Below are positions 34,980 to 44,080 of a DNA stretch of 64,000 nt, in pieces. How positions within the stretch are numbered: position 1 is the stretch's first letter; the number at the start of each line of letters is the position of its first letter. The stretch is from Flavobacterium sediminis (lineage in GTDB: Bacteria; Bacteroidota; Bacteroidia; Flavobacteriales; Flavobacteriaceae). Under the pieces are notes generated by a model that did not search any database, had not been told where the DNA came from, and saw only the letters and a list, made by a program, of their open reading frames with translations. The position numbers and the translations under genes were made by a program. The stretch spans positions 1,798,001-1,862,000 of the forward strand of contig NZ_CP029463.1 of assembly GCF_003148385.1 (NCBI RefSeq). Reading direction: 5' to 3'.

Positions 34980-35320
34980 TTTCTATATCAAAAAAAGATA
35001 GTATTACTATCTCGTGCTTATGCTGTATTATGGGATAACCAACTTTTTGAGACGGTTTACACGTGAAACAAAACCACTGAAAAAGATGTTAGCTAATATG
35101 TATAGAAACACCTTATATGAGGTGTTTCTATACATGATTAATGATTAATTTATTTTTTAGTAAAATAAATTAAAAAAAATTTGCGTAATTCAAATATTTT
35201 TTGTATGTTTACATGATTTTTATCAGTTTTTTAAAAATAATATAAAAATTTAACAAATACTACAATTCAAAAAATTCATAAAGCTGATTAAACAATAATG
35301 TTTAATTAAATTAATAAATT
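34980..35320 (+). other. 341-base gap with a perfect 16-bp palindrome
   Basis: No gene is visible in this gap. Its main feature is a perfect 16-bp inverted repeat, ATGTATAGAAACACCT and its complement, with a 6-base TATATG spacer (35098-35135). It has no T run, so it is not a standard terminator. The right half of the gap (35136-35320) is very AT-rich. A hairpin plus AT-rich DNA before a polymerase-like gene fits a replication origin or operator; this is inference. Confidence 0.6.
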
Positions 35321-36793
35321 ATGAATTTAAATGAAGAAAGGATTAAAGAGAAGAATTATTCTAATTCTATTAAGTATCTAACTACTAATCAACCTACTAA
35401 TACTATTAATAATGTTACTTATGGTATTGAAGGTGAAGATTGTTTAAAAAAGCCTTTATTTACTGAAGTTACAGGGCATAAATTTGAAGATTACTACCAA
35501 AGTTTTAATGACACTTTTCCGACTTATTTAAGTAATTGTGAATCTATTACAATTCCTAAAAAAGTGAAAAGAGCAGTTAGTGGATTACCAAAAGGTGTTT
35601 TAAACAAAATTGATAAGGATAAAAATGTAGCAATTGAAAAATGTTTAGATTTTGTTTCAAATTTTACAGGATCTATTTTTTATGAAGAGGAAGAAGATAA
35701 ATGGAGGAATCTAAGTTCCAAATACCTCGATGAAACCTATAGAAAAGGTAAAAATAACACTTATATTTATAGGTACATTATTAAAGCTCTCCAATATTCT
35801 ACTATTTCAACATATCCAATTATTGAAATTAAGAAAAATGAATATGGCAATGAGTCATATTTGTCTAATGAGTTTTCAAAATCGTATAAATTAAATTCAT
35901 ATTTTGATACTGACAGCCTTGTTTCTTATAGTCTTAAAAATGAAGATTTGATAAGTAAAAAAAGGAAAAAACATTTAGAAAGACTATCTCAAACCATTCA
36001 GAATCCAATTGGAAAAAATTTGTTGGAAGTTTATAAAAATATTGAATTGCCAACTAATAAGCAAATAGAAATTAAAGCAAGTACATTAATTAAAGATGAT
36101 TTTGAAACAAAGAAGGGTAAATTATTAACTCGATTAAATAATAGAAAAAGAGAAAATATTAAAGACTTTAAAAATAAAAGTTTTGTTGAAGACAATATTA
36201 AGCAATTTAATTATTTAACAAAGAATGGTTTTTTTATGCCATCAATTGGAGATTTAAAATCTGGAGGGAGAGTTGTGGATAGTTTTACTTTGATGTCAAG
36301 TTGGATAAGAGAGCTTGTTATTATTGATGGTGAAAAAATTGTTGAAGTTGACTTTAAAGCTTTGCACCCGAATTTAGCGATGAAAATTTACAATGGTTCA
36401 ACTAAGTTTATAAAACATCAAGATCTCGCAAATACGCTTGGAATTACCTTACAAGAGGTAAAGAGAGAACACGTATCATTTTTTAATAGAAGAATCAGTG
36501 GGATGAAAAGAAGTCCCTTATATGATTATTACAACCAGTATGAGTCAGAATTATTGAAAAATATAATAGCTGACAAAAAAGGTTCTAAATATAGGCATAA
36601 GGTAACCTCTATGAAACTATTCCAACTAGAGGTGCAAATTATGACAGAAGTAATACAAAGATTAAACAAACAAGAAATTTACGTCTTATATATTTATGAT
36701 GCTTTAGGGTGTAAAGAAAGTGAAGTTGATATAGTTAAAAAAACTATGAATGAAGTGATATTAGAATTTGGAGTATCCACAGTAGCTGAATAA
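35321..36793 (+). CDS. Polymerase-palm-like protein (candidate replicase of the element)
   Basis: The 490-residue protein is unlike any named family I can place. Its C-terminal third has a series suggestive of a polymerase palm: GGRVVDSFTLMSSWIREL, then IVEVDFKALHPNLA with Asp-344 (motif A style D-F/Y-x-x-L/h-P), a basic helix K381-R390 (KREHVSFFNRR), and VLYIYDALGC with Asp-460 (motif C style). The spacing between the two aspartates is 116 residues. The N-terminal 300 residues are charged and low in motifs. It may be a template-dependent polymerase or primase that replicates the element. Confidence 0.55.
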   Translation: MNLNEERIKEKNYSNSIKYLTTNQPTNTINNVTYGIEGEDCLKKPLFTEVTGHKFEDYYQSFNDTFPTYLSNCESITIPKKVKRAVSGLPKGVLNKIDKDKNVAIEKCLDFVSNFTGSIFYEEEEDKWRNLSSKYLDETYRKGKNNTYIYRYIIKALQYSTISTYPIIEIKKNEYGNESYLSNEFSKSYKLNSYFDTDSLVSYSLKNEDLISKKRKKHLERLSQTIQNPIGKNLLEVYKNIELPTNKQIEIKASTLIKDDFETKKGKLLTRLNNRKRENIKDFKNKSFVEDNIKQFNYLTKNGFFMPSIGDLKSGGRVVDSFTLMSSWIRELVIIDGEKIVEVDFKALHPNLAMKIYNGSTKFIKHQDLANTLGITLQEVKREHVSFFNRRISGMKRSPLYDYYNQYESELLKNIIADKKGSKYRHKVTSMKLFQLEVQIMTEVIQRLNKQEIYVLYIYDALGCKESEVDIVKKTMNEVILEFGVSTVAE

Positions 36794-36812
36794 TAAATTA
36801 AAAAAAGAAAAG

Positions 36813-37460
36813 ATGATGATAGAAGGAATAATTTACAGAGCAACAAATACGATTAATGGTGAAGTTTACATAGGAGCAACAACTCAAAAATTGAGTGAAC
36901 GTAAAAAAGACCATATTAATAAAATTAATAAAGAATATGGTCATAAATTCCATAAAGCGTTAGGAGAATATGGGTGTGAGAATTTTGTTTGGGAAGAAAT
37001 TGATACAGCGACTAATTTAAATGAATTAGCACTTAAGGAGTCAGATTATATTGAAAAATACGACTCGTTTAATAATGGTTATAATTCTGATAGGGGAGGA
37101 GGCTTTAAAAAGATTATTTATCAATTTAATTTAACTGGGGAATTAATTACAACATTTAAGTCATTAGCCGAAGCCTCAAAATCTGCTGATATTCCAGTTT
37201 CTTCAATTAGTAAGGCTTGTACAGGTGATAGGAACACATGTGATGGTTATTATTGGAATTATACAGCAACATTTAATATTAAAGAAGACAAAAGAAGAAA
37301 TAAAGTTGAACAATATTCTTTAGAGAATGAATATTTAAATTCGTTTGATTCAATTTTAGAAGCTTCAAAAATTACTGGAGTTAACAATAGTTCTATTGCA
37401 AAATGCCGTAGAGGAGAAAGAAATAAGGCAGGAAACTTTATTTGGAAATTGTCTGACTAA
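36813..37460 (+). CDS. GIY-YIG homing endonuclease with NUMOD-like repeats
   Basis: Residues 1-85 are a GIY-YIG nuclease: EGIIYRATN, then VYIGATTQKLSERKKDH, and ALKESDYIEKYDSFNNGYN with the catalytic glutamate. The remainder holds two NUMOD1-like DNA-recognition repeats, FKSLAEASKSADIPVSSISK and FDSILEASKITGVNNSSIAK. This is the layout of free-standing homing endonucleases of phages. It starts 20 bases after the polymerase-like gene, where such nucleases commonly sit, and probably spreads this region into related elements. Confidence 0.85.
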   Translation: MMIEGIIYRATNTINGEVYIGATTQKLSERKKDHINKINKEYGHKFHKALGEYGCENFVWEEIDTATNLNELALKESDYIEKYDSFNNGYNSDRGGGFKKIIYQFNLTGELITTFKSLAEASKSADIPVSSISKACTGDRNTCDGYYWNYTATFNIKEDKRRNKVEQYSLENEYLNSFDSILEASKITGVNNSSIAKCRRGERNKAGNFIWKLSD

Positions 37461-37560
37461 AAGGAATTCTATATTAAATTTCTTTTTATGATGAACTAAA
37501 TGTTTTTTTGTAGGAAAAAGAAATAAAAATATTTAGATTAGCTAAATATTTTTGTTGAGT

Positions 37561-38604
37561 ATGGCTATTCCTGTTTTTAAGGTTTTGAAAGCTTATCATG
37601 GTGATTGTATTTTGATTAAGCATGTTAAAGAGAATTGTGAAGTTAATATATTAATTGATGGAGGAACTGCATCAACTTTCGATTATAGTTTAAAAAAGGA
37701 GCTCGTAAATACTAAATCAATAGATTTAATAATTTTAACACACATAGATTCCGACCACATAGGAGGTTTAATAAGATTTTTTAAAAATTCAATAATTGAG
37801 AAAATTGAAGTAAAACAAATTTGGGTTAATTTTCCAGATATTATTGAGGTTTCTGGTGGTGAAAAAATAAGTTTTAATCAAGCTAAAACTTTAGAAAAAC
37901 TCATAAAAGTAAAAATGCCTAAAACAGAAATTCTTAACTATATTCATTCAGGCAAGGATAAGATAAATATAGAAGGGTTTGATATTAATGTAGTTTCTCC
38001 AACTAAAGAAATATTAGATGATCTATATAAGAATTGGCCAAAAATAGAAAAAATAGAAAAGGCAAAAGATATTTCTGAAACTAATGTTTCAAAAAATAAT
38101 AATACGATTAATCGAAAAGCGTTAGTTGAATTAAACAAAATTCCATTTAATCCAGACAAGAGTGTTCAAAATGATTTAATAAATGCATCTTCAATTTCTA
38201 TAATTCTTGATTGTCCCGATTTGAAACTATTATTATTAGCTGATTCAAGACCAGAGGTTATTGAGGAATATTTAGTAAAAAACTATAGTGAAGAAAAGCT
38301 TAAAGTAGATTATGTAAAAGTGTCCCATCACGGAAGTAAAAACAATACTTCCCAAAAAATGCTGGATTATATCGACTGTGACAATTATATTATTTCTACA
38401 AATGGCGGGACCGCAAAACATAAACACCCATCAAGGGAAACGATTGCGAGAATAGTTTATAATGAAAAACGGAATTTTAATAACAAAAGATATATATATT
38501 TTAATTACCCTATTGAAGAAATTAAGAAAAAATCAGGAGTATTTATAAATGAGAATGATGTTAAAGATGGTAATTGGGAGTATCTTAATAAGAATGAATT
38601 TTAA
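37561..38604 (+). CDS. Metallo-beta-lactamase-fold protein (ComEC-like), candidate effector
   Basis: The 347 residues carry the metal-binding motif THIDSDHIGG (His-61, Asp-63, Asp-65, His-66) and VSHHGSKNN (His-256, His-257), with STNGGTAKHKHPS near the end. This is the pattern of the ComEC/Rec2-type and related MBL hydrolases, which include nucleases. There are no membrane segments, so it is soluble. I start it at ATG 37561; a TTG at 37552 is possible. It ends 5 bases before a trypsin-like protease gene, and the two probably belong to one system. Confidence 0.85.
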   Translation: MAIPVFKVLKAYHGDCILIKHVKENCEVNILIDGGTASTFDYSLKKELVNTKSIDLIILTHIDSDHIGGLIRFFKNSIIEKIEVKQIWVNFPDIIEVSGGEKISFNQAKTLEKLIKVKMPKTEILNYIHSGKDKINIEGFDINVVSPTKEILDDLYKNWPKIEKIEKAKDISETNVSKNNNTINRKALVELNKIPFNPDKSVQNDLINASSISIILDCPDLKLLLLADSRPEVIEEYLVKNYSEEKLKVDYVKVSHHGSKNNTSQKMLDYIDCDNYIISTNGGTAKHKHPSRETIARIVYNEKRNFNNKRYIYFNYPIEEIKKKSGVFINENDVKDGNWEYLNKNEF

Positions 38605-38609
38605 ATCAA

Positions 38610-39710
38610 ATGGCATTAGAACTAATTAAAAAAAGTTGTGTAAAAGTTTCTATTATTATAGATGGAGAGACAGTAAAGCAAGGTAGTGGTGTTATTATTC
38701 ATTTTAGTAGTAAATTTTATGTATTGACAGCATATCATTGCGTTGACGATAATGAAATTGAAAATATAATCATTGAAAGACAAGAACATTATAACAGTAA
38801 TTTTGAAAAAATTGAAATTATATCAAAAGTAGAGTTTGATATAGATAATGATTGGATGCTACTTGAAGTAGATTATCAAGATGATGATTTAAAAAACATT
38901 AAAACTGCTAAAAATTTTATAGCTGACGAAGTAGTTAGTTTTTCTGGATATCAAAACATATTAGAGAGAGATAGAAGAAAATGGGATGCAAAAATATTAG
39001 ATTTAGCAACTTCTTCATTTAAGATTACACTAGAAGGTAAAAGTTTTCAACAAGCAGGAGAAGATGCGGTTAGTATAGCGGAAGGATTGTCGGGAAGTGG
39101 TGTCTACGTAATTAAAGATGGAAAACCATATCTAATAGGTATTTTATGTTCTATAAAGGATGAAAAGGGTTTTAATGATGATATTGATTGCTGTCTTATA
39201 ACCAATTTAATCAAATATATTTCTGAATGTCAGGATTTATCAGACATGGATTATTTAGATAAATGGTCTGAGAATTTAGAAAACAGAAGTGTTGAAGAAG
39301 AAATTGAAGAATGGAAAAATAGTAATGTTAAACAATTTGAAGATATAATCAGGAAAAATAAAGTTCTATATGGTGATAACCAAATAGCAGATAGAAAAAC
39401 TAGTATTGATATAAAAAAATATCAATCCATTAAAAATAATATAGATGAATATGAAGATAAATATCCTGAATTGTTTAAAAAATTTAGAGAAATAATAAAG
39501 AGATATAAGGATACTGTAGAGTATGATTTTACTGGTGAAGTTGAAAATTCAAGTGTAGCGAAAGAAGTAAGACGTTCTTTAAACGAAAGCTTAAAAAGAG
39601 AACTTGAAAAGATATTTAATGCTGATATGAAATTAGATATTACAGAATATCAAATAATTGAATGGTTAATGGACTGCACTTTAAATTTTATACCTAAGAA
39701 AAATGATTAA
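38610..39710 (+). CDS. Trypsin-like serine protease with helical C-terminal domain
   Basis: The first 210 residues form a trypsin-like protease fold: SGVIIHFSSKFYVLTAYHC with His-43, DNDWMLLEVD with an aspartate, and EGLSGSGVYVIKDGKPYL with Ser-161, in the order of the catalytic triad. The last 130 residues (from about 240) are helical and include YDFTGEVENSSVAKEVRRSL. Together with the next two genes this matches the ABC-three-component scheme, where an effector is joined to a C-terminal helical adaptor domain. Substrate is unknown. Confidence 0.75.
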   Translation: MALELIKKSCVKVSIIIDGETVKQGSGVIIHFSSKFYVLTAYHCVDDNEIENIIIERQEHYNSNFEKIEIISKVEFDIDNDWMLLEVDYQDDDLKNIKTAKNFIADEVVSFSGYQNILERDRRKWDAKILDLATSSFKITLEGKSFQQAGEDAVSIAEGLSGSGVYVIKDGKPYLIGILCSIKDEKGFNDDIDCCLITNLIKYISECQDLSDMDYLDKWSENLENRSVEEEIEEWKNSNVKQFEDIIRKNKVLYGDNQIADRKTSIDIKKYQSIKNNIDEYEDKYPELFKKFREIIKRYKDTVEYDFTGEVENSSVAKEVRRSLNESLKRELEKIFNADMKLDITEYQIIEWLMDCTLNFIPKKND

Positions 39711-40158
39711 TATAATTCTAAAAAGTAAGGAAGTATCTTTCCCAATTAAATACAATGGTTATTACAAGCTAATACTAATGTTGGCAATAATAAAGTATTG
39801 TGGGAGAGGTGGGAAAGCATCAATCACATTGATACATTTAATTTTTTGGAGTATACGATCCAATGAAAATTATACCGTTATAATGGAAATACAGAAGCAA
39901 ATTCGATCAAGTTTAGTGCCTTGGTCTTTTGAAACAGGCATTGAAAAAATATTAGCTTTAGCTTTCATAAATGAACTTTGTAAAAAAGAAGTTTCTGGAG
40001 GAGAAATAGAGTTAAGTTTAACAGAGCATGGAAATCAAGTTTTGGAAGAAATTATTAAAGAGGAATTATTTGTAGAGGAAATTAATAGAATAAAAACAAT
40101 AGGACAGATACCTAAAAACAGAATTAAAAAAGCTAATTCAAATTGGAAATTAATATAG
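39703..40158 (+). CDS. Middle component of the ABC-three-component system
   Basis: The 151-residue protein overlaps the protease gene by 8 bases and precedes the ABC ATPase by 8 bases. It is predicted mostly helical with a winged-helix-like part (KASITLIHLIFWSIRSNENY, then GEIELSLTEHGNQVLEEI). Middle components are small, poorly conserved proteins found exactly between the effector and ATPase genes; assignment rests on that position and this general fold. Confidence 0.65.
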   Translation: MINIILKSKEVSFPIKYNGYYKLILMLAIIKYCGRGGKASITLIHLIFWSIRSNENYTVIMEIQKQIRSSLVPWSFETGIEKILALAFINELCKKEVSGGEIELSLTEHGNQVLEEIIKEELFVEEINRIKTIGQIPKNRIKKANSNWKLI

Positions 40159-40166
40159 TCTAAGTT

Positions 40167-42255
40167 ATGCTAATTTTAAAAAGATTAAGACTGGAAATTA
40201 TTACATCTGATCAAGATAGTGATGATAATATATATGGATTTGATTTTTCCTTTAAGGAGGGATTAAATATAATTGCTGGACAAAATTCAAGGGGTAAAAC
40301 AACTATTAATTCTTGTATTTACTACGCTTTAGGTATGGAAGAATTATTGGGCGCTCAAAATGACAAAGCTTTAGATAAGTCATTAAAAGAAAATTTTACA
40401 ACTATTAATGGGAAGAACATATTAATCATGATATTTTAGTATCTAAAGTTTTCTTGGAAGTTTCAAATTCTAGAGAAACAAAAACGATTGAAAGATATAT
40501 AAAGTCAAGTTCTGAGGATAATAAACTATGCAAAGTATTTAATTCTAATATTGATGGAGTTAATATAGCTGAGATCACCAAACTTTTCGTCAGAGGTAAC
40601 AATAATAATGAAAATGAAAATGGATTTTATAATTGGCTTTCTGAATTTATAGGAGTTGAGTTGCCATTAGTAATTAATAATTCAAAGAAAGACGGTTATA
40701 GTCCATTATATATGCAAACAATATTTTCTTCATTATTCATTGAGCAAACAAAAGGATGGTCAGATTTTTTTGCGACTATGCCATATTTTGGAATTCCAAA
40801 GGCTAAAGAAAAAATTATTGAATTTACATTGGATCTTAATGAACTTGATACTTCATTAGAAAAGGATGAAATCTTAAAAGAGAAGAATTATTTGTCTGAC
40901 GAATGGAATAAAAGAATCAAATCTTTAGAGTTAATAATTAGTGAATTTAATGGAGAAATTCAAGAATTACCAAAAGAGTTAACCGTCGAAAAAAGTGAAA
41001 TAGATCAAATAAAAGTATTATTTAAAACAGATGTAGATGAAATTAAAACATTAAATAGTTTAATAGAATCCAAAAAAGATGATTATGAAATATTAAAGAA
41101 TAAGCCTATTTCAAAAATACAAGATAACAAATTGGAAGTTCTTGAAAAGTTTGAAAGTGAAAAAGCTGAATATAAATTACTAAGGCAAAAAATTGATACT
41201 TTTTCTAATAATTTAAGTCTTCAAAAATTACAATTTGAAAATTTAAATAGTCAAAAAGAAAAAATCACTAAAGAAATTAAAGATCATAATTCATTAATAA
41301 AAGTTTTTGATGAAAATTTTTTGAATAGAAATAACGGAAATATTTGCCCAACATGTACTCAAAAAGTTAGTTATGATTTAATATCCTCAGCAGAGATTCA
41401 TATTCCTAAGTTAACATTGGAAGATAATAAAGTGTTTTTGGTAGGGCAAGAAAAATTAATACAAACTTCATTAAAATCGCTAACAAAAGTTATAGAAGAG
41501 AAAGATGTTATTTTAAAATATTATAAAAAGAACCTTCGAAATAAAGAAGAATTAATTAAATCATTATCAAATGATTTAATTGCTGATGATAGAGATTTTT
41601 CTGAATCAGATGTGTTAAAAAAAGTTCAATTGGAAAAAGAGATTAGTGAACTAAATTTTATTGATAAAAAAATTAGAGAACTATTTGAAGATTTAAAAGA
41701 ATTAGCAACTAAATATCATAATAACTTAGTAAGGTTAGGGGGTTAAAGAGTAAACAAGAAGAAGATGATGATAAGGTAAGAAGATTTGAAAAGCAATATA
41801 AGGACTATTTGTTTGATTTTGAATATGATAGTAATGAAAAATGGGAAGTGAATATATCAGATAAAGAACCATTTAAATATTTTCCAGTTTATCAGCAGAA
41901 CAGACAAGCTCCTCAACAATCTATTCGTATCAACTCGTCAGCTTCTGATTTTGTTAGGAATATTTGGGCTTACACATTAACACTGTTGAGTGAGGGGTTA
42001 AATCATATAGGAATCGTAATGTTTGATGAGCCTGGTCAACATAAAACTAAAATGAGCAGTTTAGAAAAATTCTTCCAAGTTTGTTCTACTTTTTATGATA
42101 GACAAGTGATAATTTTTACGTCAGTTGATAAAGTTTTAGATAATGAAAATGATGAAAAACTTGATATATATAAAATCTTAGATGGAATTTCACGAGAGAA
42201 TTATAAACTTATTGAATTAGATTCAGATAGTAAAGCAATAAAGAGATTATTATAA
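40167..42255 (+). pseudogene. Rad50/SMC-like ABC ATPase of the system, split by two frame breaks
   Basis: The frame opens with a P-loop, GQNSRGKTT (residues 39-47), runs through long coiled coils and a CPTC zinc-hook-like element (NGNICPTCTQKV), and ends with SDFVRNIWAYTLTLLSEG and GIVMFDEPGQHK (signature and Walker B). It is read in three frames: breaks fall at 40410-40412 (GGG) and 41738-41742 (GGGGG). One extra G in each run gives one 696-residue protein. Either the ATPase is inactivated or both are base-calling errors; the rest of the protein looks intact. Confidence 0.75.
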
Positions 42256-42348
42256 AATCGAAATAATTATTTACTCTTAAAAGTCGTATAAAAGGATAGT
42301 AATAATTTTTTTATTTTAATTATTTGATTTTTAAATGTTTAAAACGTA
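42256..42348. other. Right end of the element interior, no gene
   Basis: Between the ATPase gene and the right repeat I see only AT-rich DNA. No GGTGTCC repeat or recombination-directionality gene is visible here. Confidence 0.5.
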
Positions 42349-42566
42349 GGGTTCGAGTCCCGTCCAGACCGCCAGAAAAAGAGGAAGCTCCGTGAACAAC
42401 GGAGCTTTTTTGCCCTCTTACATTTTTAAAGATAGTTGTGTTGTTTAGGCACGAAAGTGCCAAAGGTTTAGTAGTTAGACCAATGAAAAGCTGTTCCGTT
42501 TACGGAAGGGCTTTTTTGTTTATATAGACTTCTCTATTGCATTTTTCACATCTTTTTTCTTAAAAA
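42349..42566 (+). repeat. Right direct repeat of the integrated element (attR)
   Basis: This copy matches 28116-28333 over 218 bases. It contains only the last 26 bases of tRNA-Asp, so it is not a functional tRNA gene, but it keeps both terminator hairpins of the left copy. Confidence 0.93.
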
Positions 42567-42704
42567 ATCAATCGCTTAAATAATTAATTTAAAGTTTTAA
42601 TTAACTAAATGTTATTTTTAGATTGTTTATTCGTTCGGATGACTTTTTATAGGATGGTTAAAAGAAGTCAGATTTTGCTTTATGAATAGCAAAGTTTAAA
42701 TTTG

Positions 42705-42745
42705 AAAGTCTAATGAATGTCTTTCCGGACATCTTATTAGGCTTT
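42705..42745. terminator. Large hairpin between the element and the TPR gene
   Basis: An imperfect long stem (AAAGTCTAATGAATGTC against GACATCTTATTAGGCTTT, with bulges) forms a hairpin. It lies downstream of the - strand TPR gene, 36 bases past its stop, so it may end that transcript. The rest of 42567-42780 holds no gene that I can see. Confidence 0.5.
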
Positions 42746-42780
42746 AATGATTACAATTTTTGATATTTAAGGTTGCTTCT

Positions 42781-43701
42781 TTATTTTCTTTGTACAATTT
42801 CCCAATCATAGTTGATCTTCCTTTTTAAATACACTTTTAGAGGCTCTAAACTGATTTTCTTCCGGCGTTGGTCCACATACTCAGGTTCAAGAATAGGAAA
42901 GGGTTCAAGGCTTCGTTCTGCATTATAACGAAATTGCATTCCGTAAATTTGAGGTTGGTTGTCATTAACCAATATCCGATCCTGTATTTTGGCATATTCT
43001 ACACAACTTCCTTCTCCGTCTAAGCAGGCTTTTTTTATTACAGGCAAGTATTTTTTTCGTATGCTATCACTTTCATGATGATTAATGACAAGAAGAGGAG
43101 CATCAGCTGCCAATTGACCTACATTAGAATATTTAGGCCATCCATACGTTTTAATTAGTTCTTCCATGTCCGTGTAGTTGTCCTGAGCTGTTTTTTGCTT
43201 CATATAAGCTAACGGATAATACCATTGCGGAATATAGCCTTGTTCTGAATAAAATTTTTTGGCTTGTTCAATGTAATAGTCCAGTACCTGATCTTTCATG
43301 ATAATGTGGAGCAATTTTTTTGTGTATTCCGGCTGTTTAAGTTTGCCATTTACTTTTTGGAATTTTTCCATCTGTTGCGTTTCGATATTAAGCCAACGGG
43401 GATCTTGTGTTAGAGCGTACAAGTCGGTATCTGCCAATGCCCATAAAGAAGAATCATTTTGTAAAGCAATGTTTAAGTAATGATAAGCACTGTCTCTTTG
43501 AAAAGTTAAAGCATAGGCACATGCCAGATTATAAACGTTTTTCCGATTGTTTTGATCTTTTTTGTAAATTGTCTTATAAGCTATGATTGCTTGGTCTAAT
43601 TCTCCTTTTTGTCGTAAACTATCGCCTTCAGAAATTGCAGTTTGTCCAAAACAGCTATGGCTGATCCATAGCAGGATTATTGTTTTTAGATACTTTTTCA
43701 T
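42781..43701 (-). CDS. Exported TPR-repeat protein of unknown function
   Basis: A signal peptide (KTIILLWISHSCFGQ) leads into TPR-like helix pairs, QKGELDQAIIAYKTIYKKDQ and YNLACAYALTFQRDSAYHYLN, then a second region of unknown type up to residue 306. It shares an intergenic boundary of only 4 bases with the membrane protein before it (43706-44080), so the two are probably cotranscribed. The ligand is not known. Confidence 0.65.
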   Translation of the reverse strand: MKKYLKTIILLWISHSCFGQTAISEGDSLRQKGELDQAIIAYKTIYKKDQNNRKNVYNLACAYALTFQRDSAYHYLNIALQNDSSLWALADTDLYALTQDPRWLNIETQQMEKFQKVNGKLKQPEYTKKLLHIIMKDQVLDYYIEQAKKFYSEQGYIPQWYYPLAYMKQKTAQDNYTDMEELIKTYGWPKYSNVGQLAADAPLLVINHHESDSIRKKYLPVIKKACLDGEGSCVEYAKIQDRILVNDNQPQIYGMQFRYNAERSLEPFPILEPEYVDQRRKKISLEPLKVYLKRKINYDWEIVQRK

Positions 43702-43705
43702 GTCC

Positions 43706-44080
43706 TTATGCTTTGTTTTTCTTAGAATTAAAAAGACCTTTGAGTATTTTACAGATCATATACAAACTGATTCCTAATACAGGAGTAATTAAGGTATAAG
43801 AGATACCCTGGAACATTAAATTCGGAGCAATACCTCCGGATTTTCCAACAAAATAAAAGCTATGCATTAATCCCAGTAAAAGGGATAGGATGCCGGATAT
43901 AAGGATCCAAAAGGCAGCATGGTCTATTTTAGAATTGTAATAAGAGATCAATTTTTGATCTTCAGGTTTTGTTTTTAATTTTTTAATGAAATGAAAGACC
44001 GCTATTGAACTGAAAATTAAAAAAACAATGATAAACTTCGGGTCTCCACTAGCAATAAATTCTGTAAATGGCATTCTCAT
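43706..44080 (-). CDS. Small membrane protein, possible proton-channel-like (MotA/TolQ-type)
   Basis: The 124 residues have three hydrophobic segments near residues 14-32, 50-70 and 88-112, with the text FWILISGILSLLLGLMHSFY and MFQGISYTLITPVLGISLYM. The latter is reminiscent of the MotA/TolQ/ExbB channel repeats, but the family is not certain. It is the first gene of a two-gene unit with the TPR protein. Confidence 0.5.
   Translation of the reverse strand: MRMPFTEFIASGDPKFIIVFLIFSSIAVFHFIKKLKTKPEDQKLISYYNSKIDHAAFWILISGILSLLLGLMHSFYFVGKSGGIAPNLMFQGISYTLITPVLGISLYMICKILKGLFNSKKNKA

Larger units (their letters stand above)
28116..42566. mobile_element. 14.2-kb integrated element in tRNA-Asp (satellite-like)
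   Basis: The perfect 218-bp repeats at both ends, the integrase gene next to the tRNA-proximal end, and the AT-rich content different from flanking genes mark an integrated element. Its length, counting one repeat, is 14,233 bp. Gene order is integrase, divergent XRE repressor, small unknown genes, recombination and replication functions, a homing endonuclease, then a candidate ABC-three-component defence system. I see no capsid, portal, terminase, relaxase or type IV secretion gene. This resembles a phage satellite or a minimal integrative element; which of these it is cannot be settled here. Confidence 0.9.

Noticed and set aside
40405..41750. Programmed frameshifting in the ABC ATPase
   Set aside because: Neither break has a typical slippery heptamer with a downstream structure, two shifts in the same gene would be needed, and the same break type occurs in unrelated genes.
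28116..42566. Prophage or conjugative element
   Set aside because: No capsid, portal, terminase, tail, relaxase or secretion gene was found. Only integration, regulation, replication-like and cargo genes were seen.
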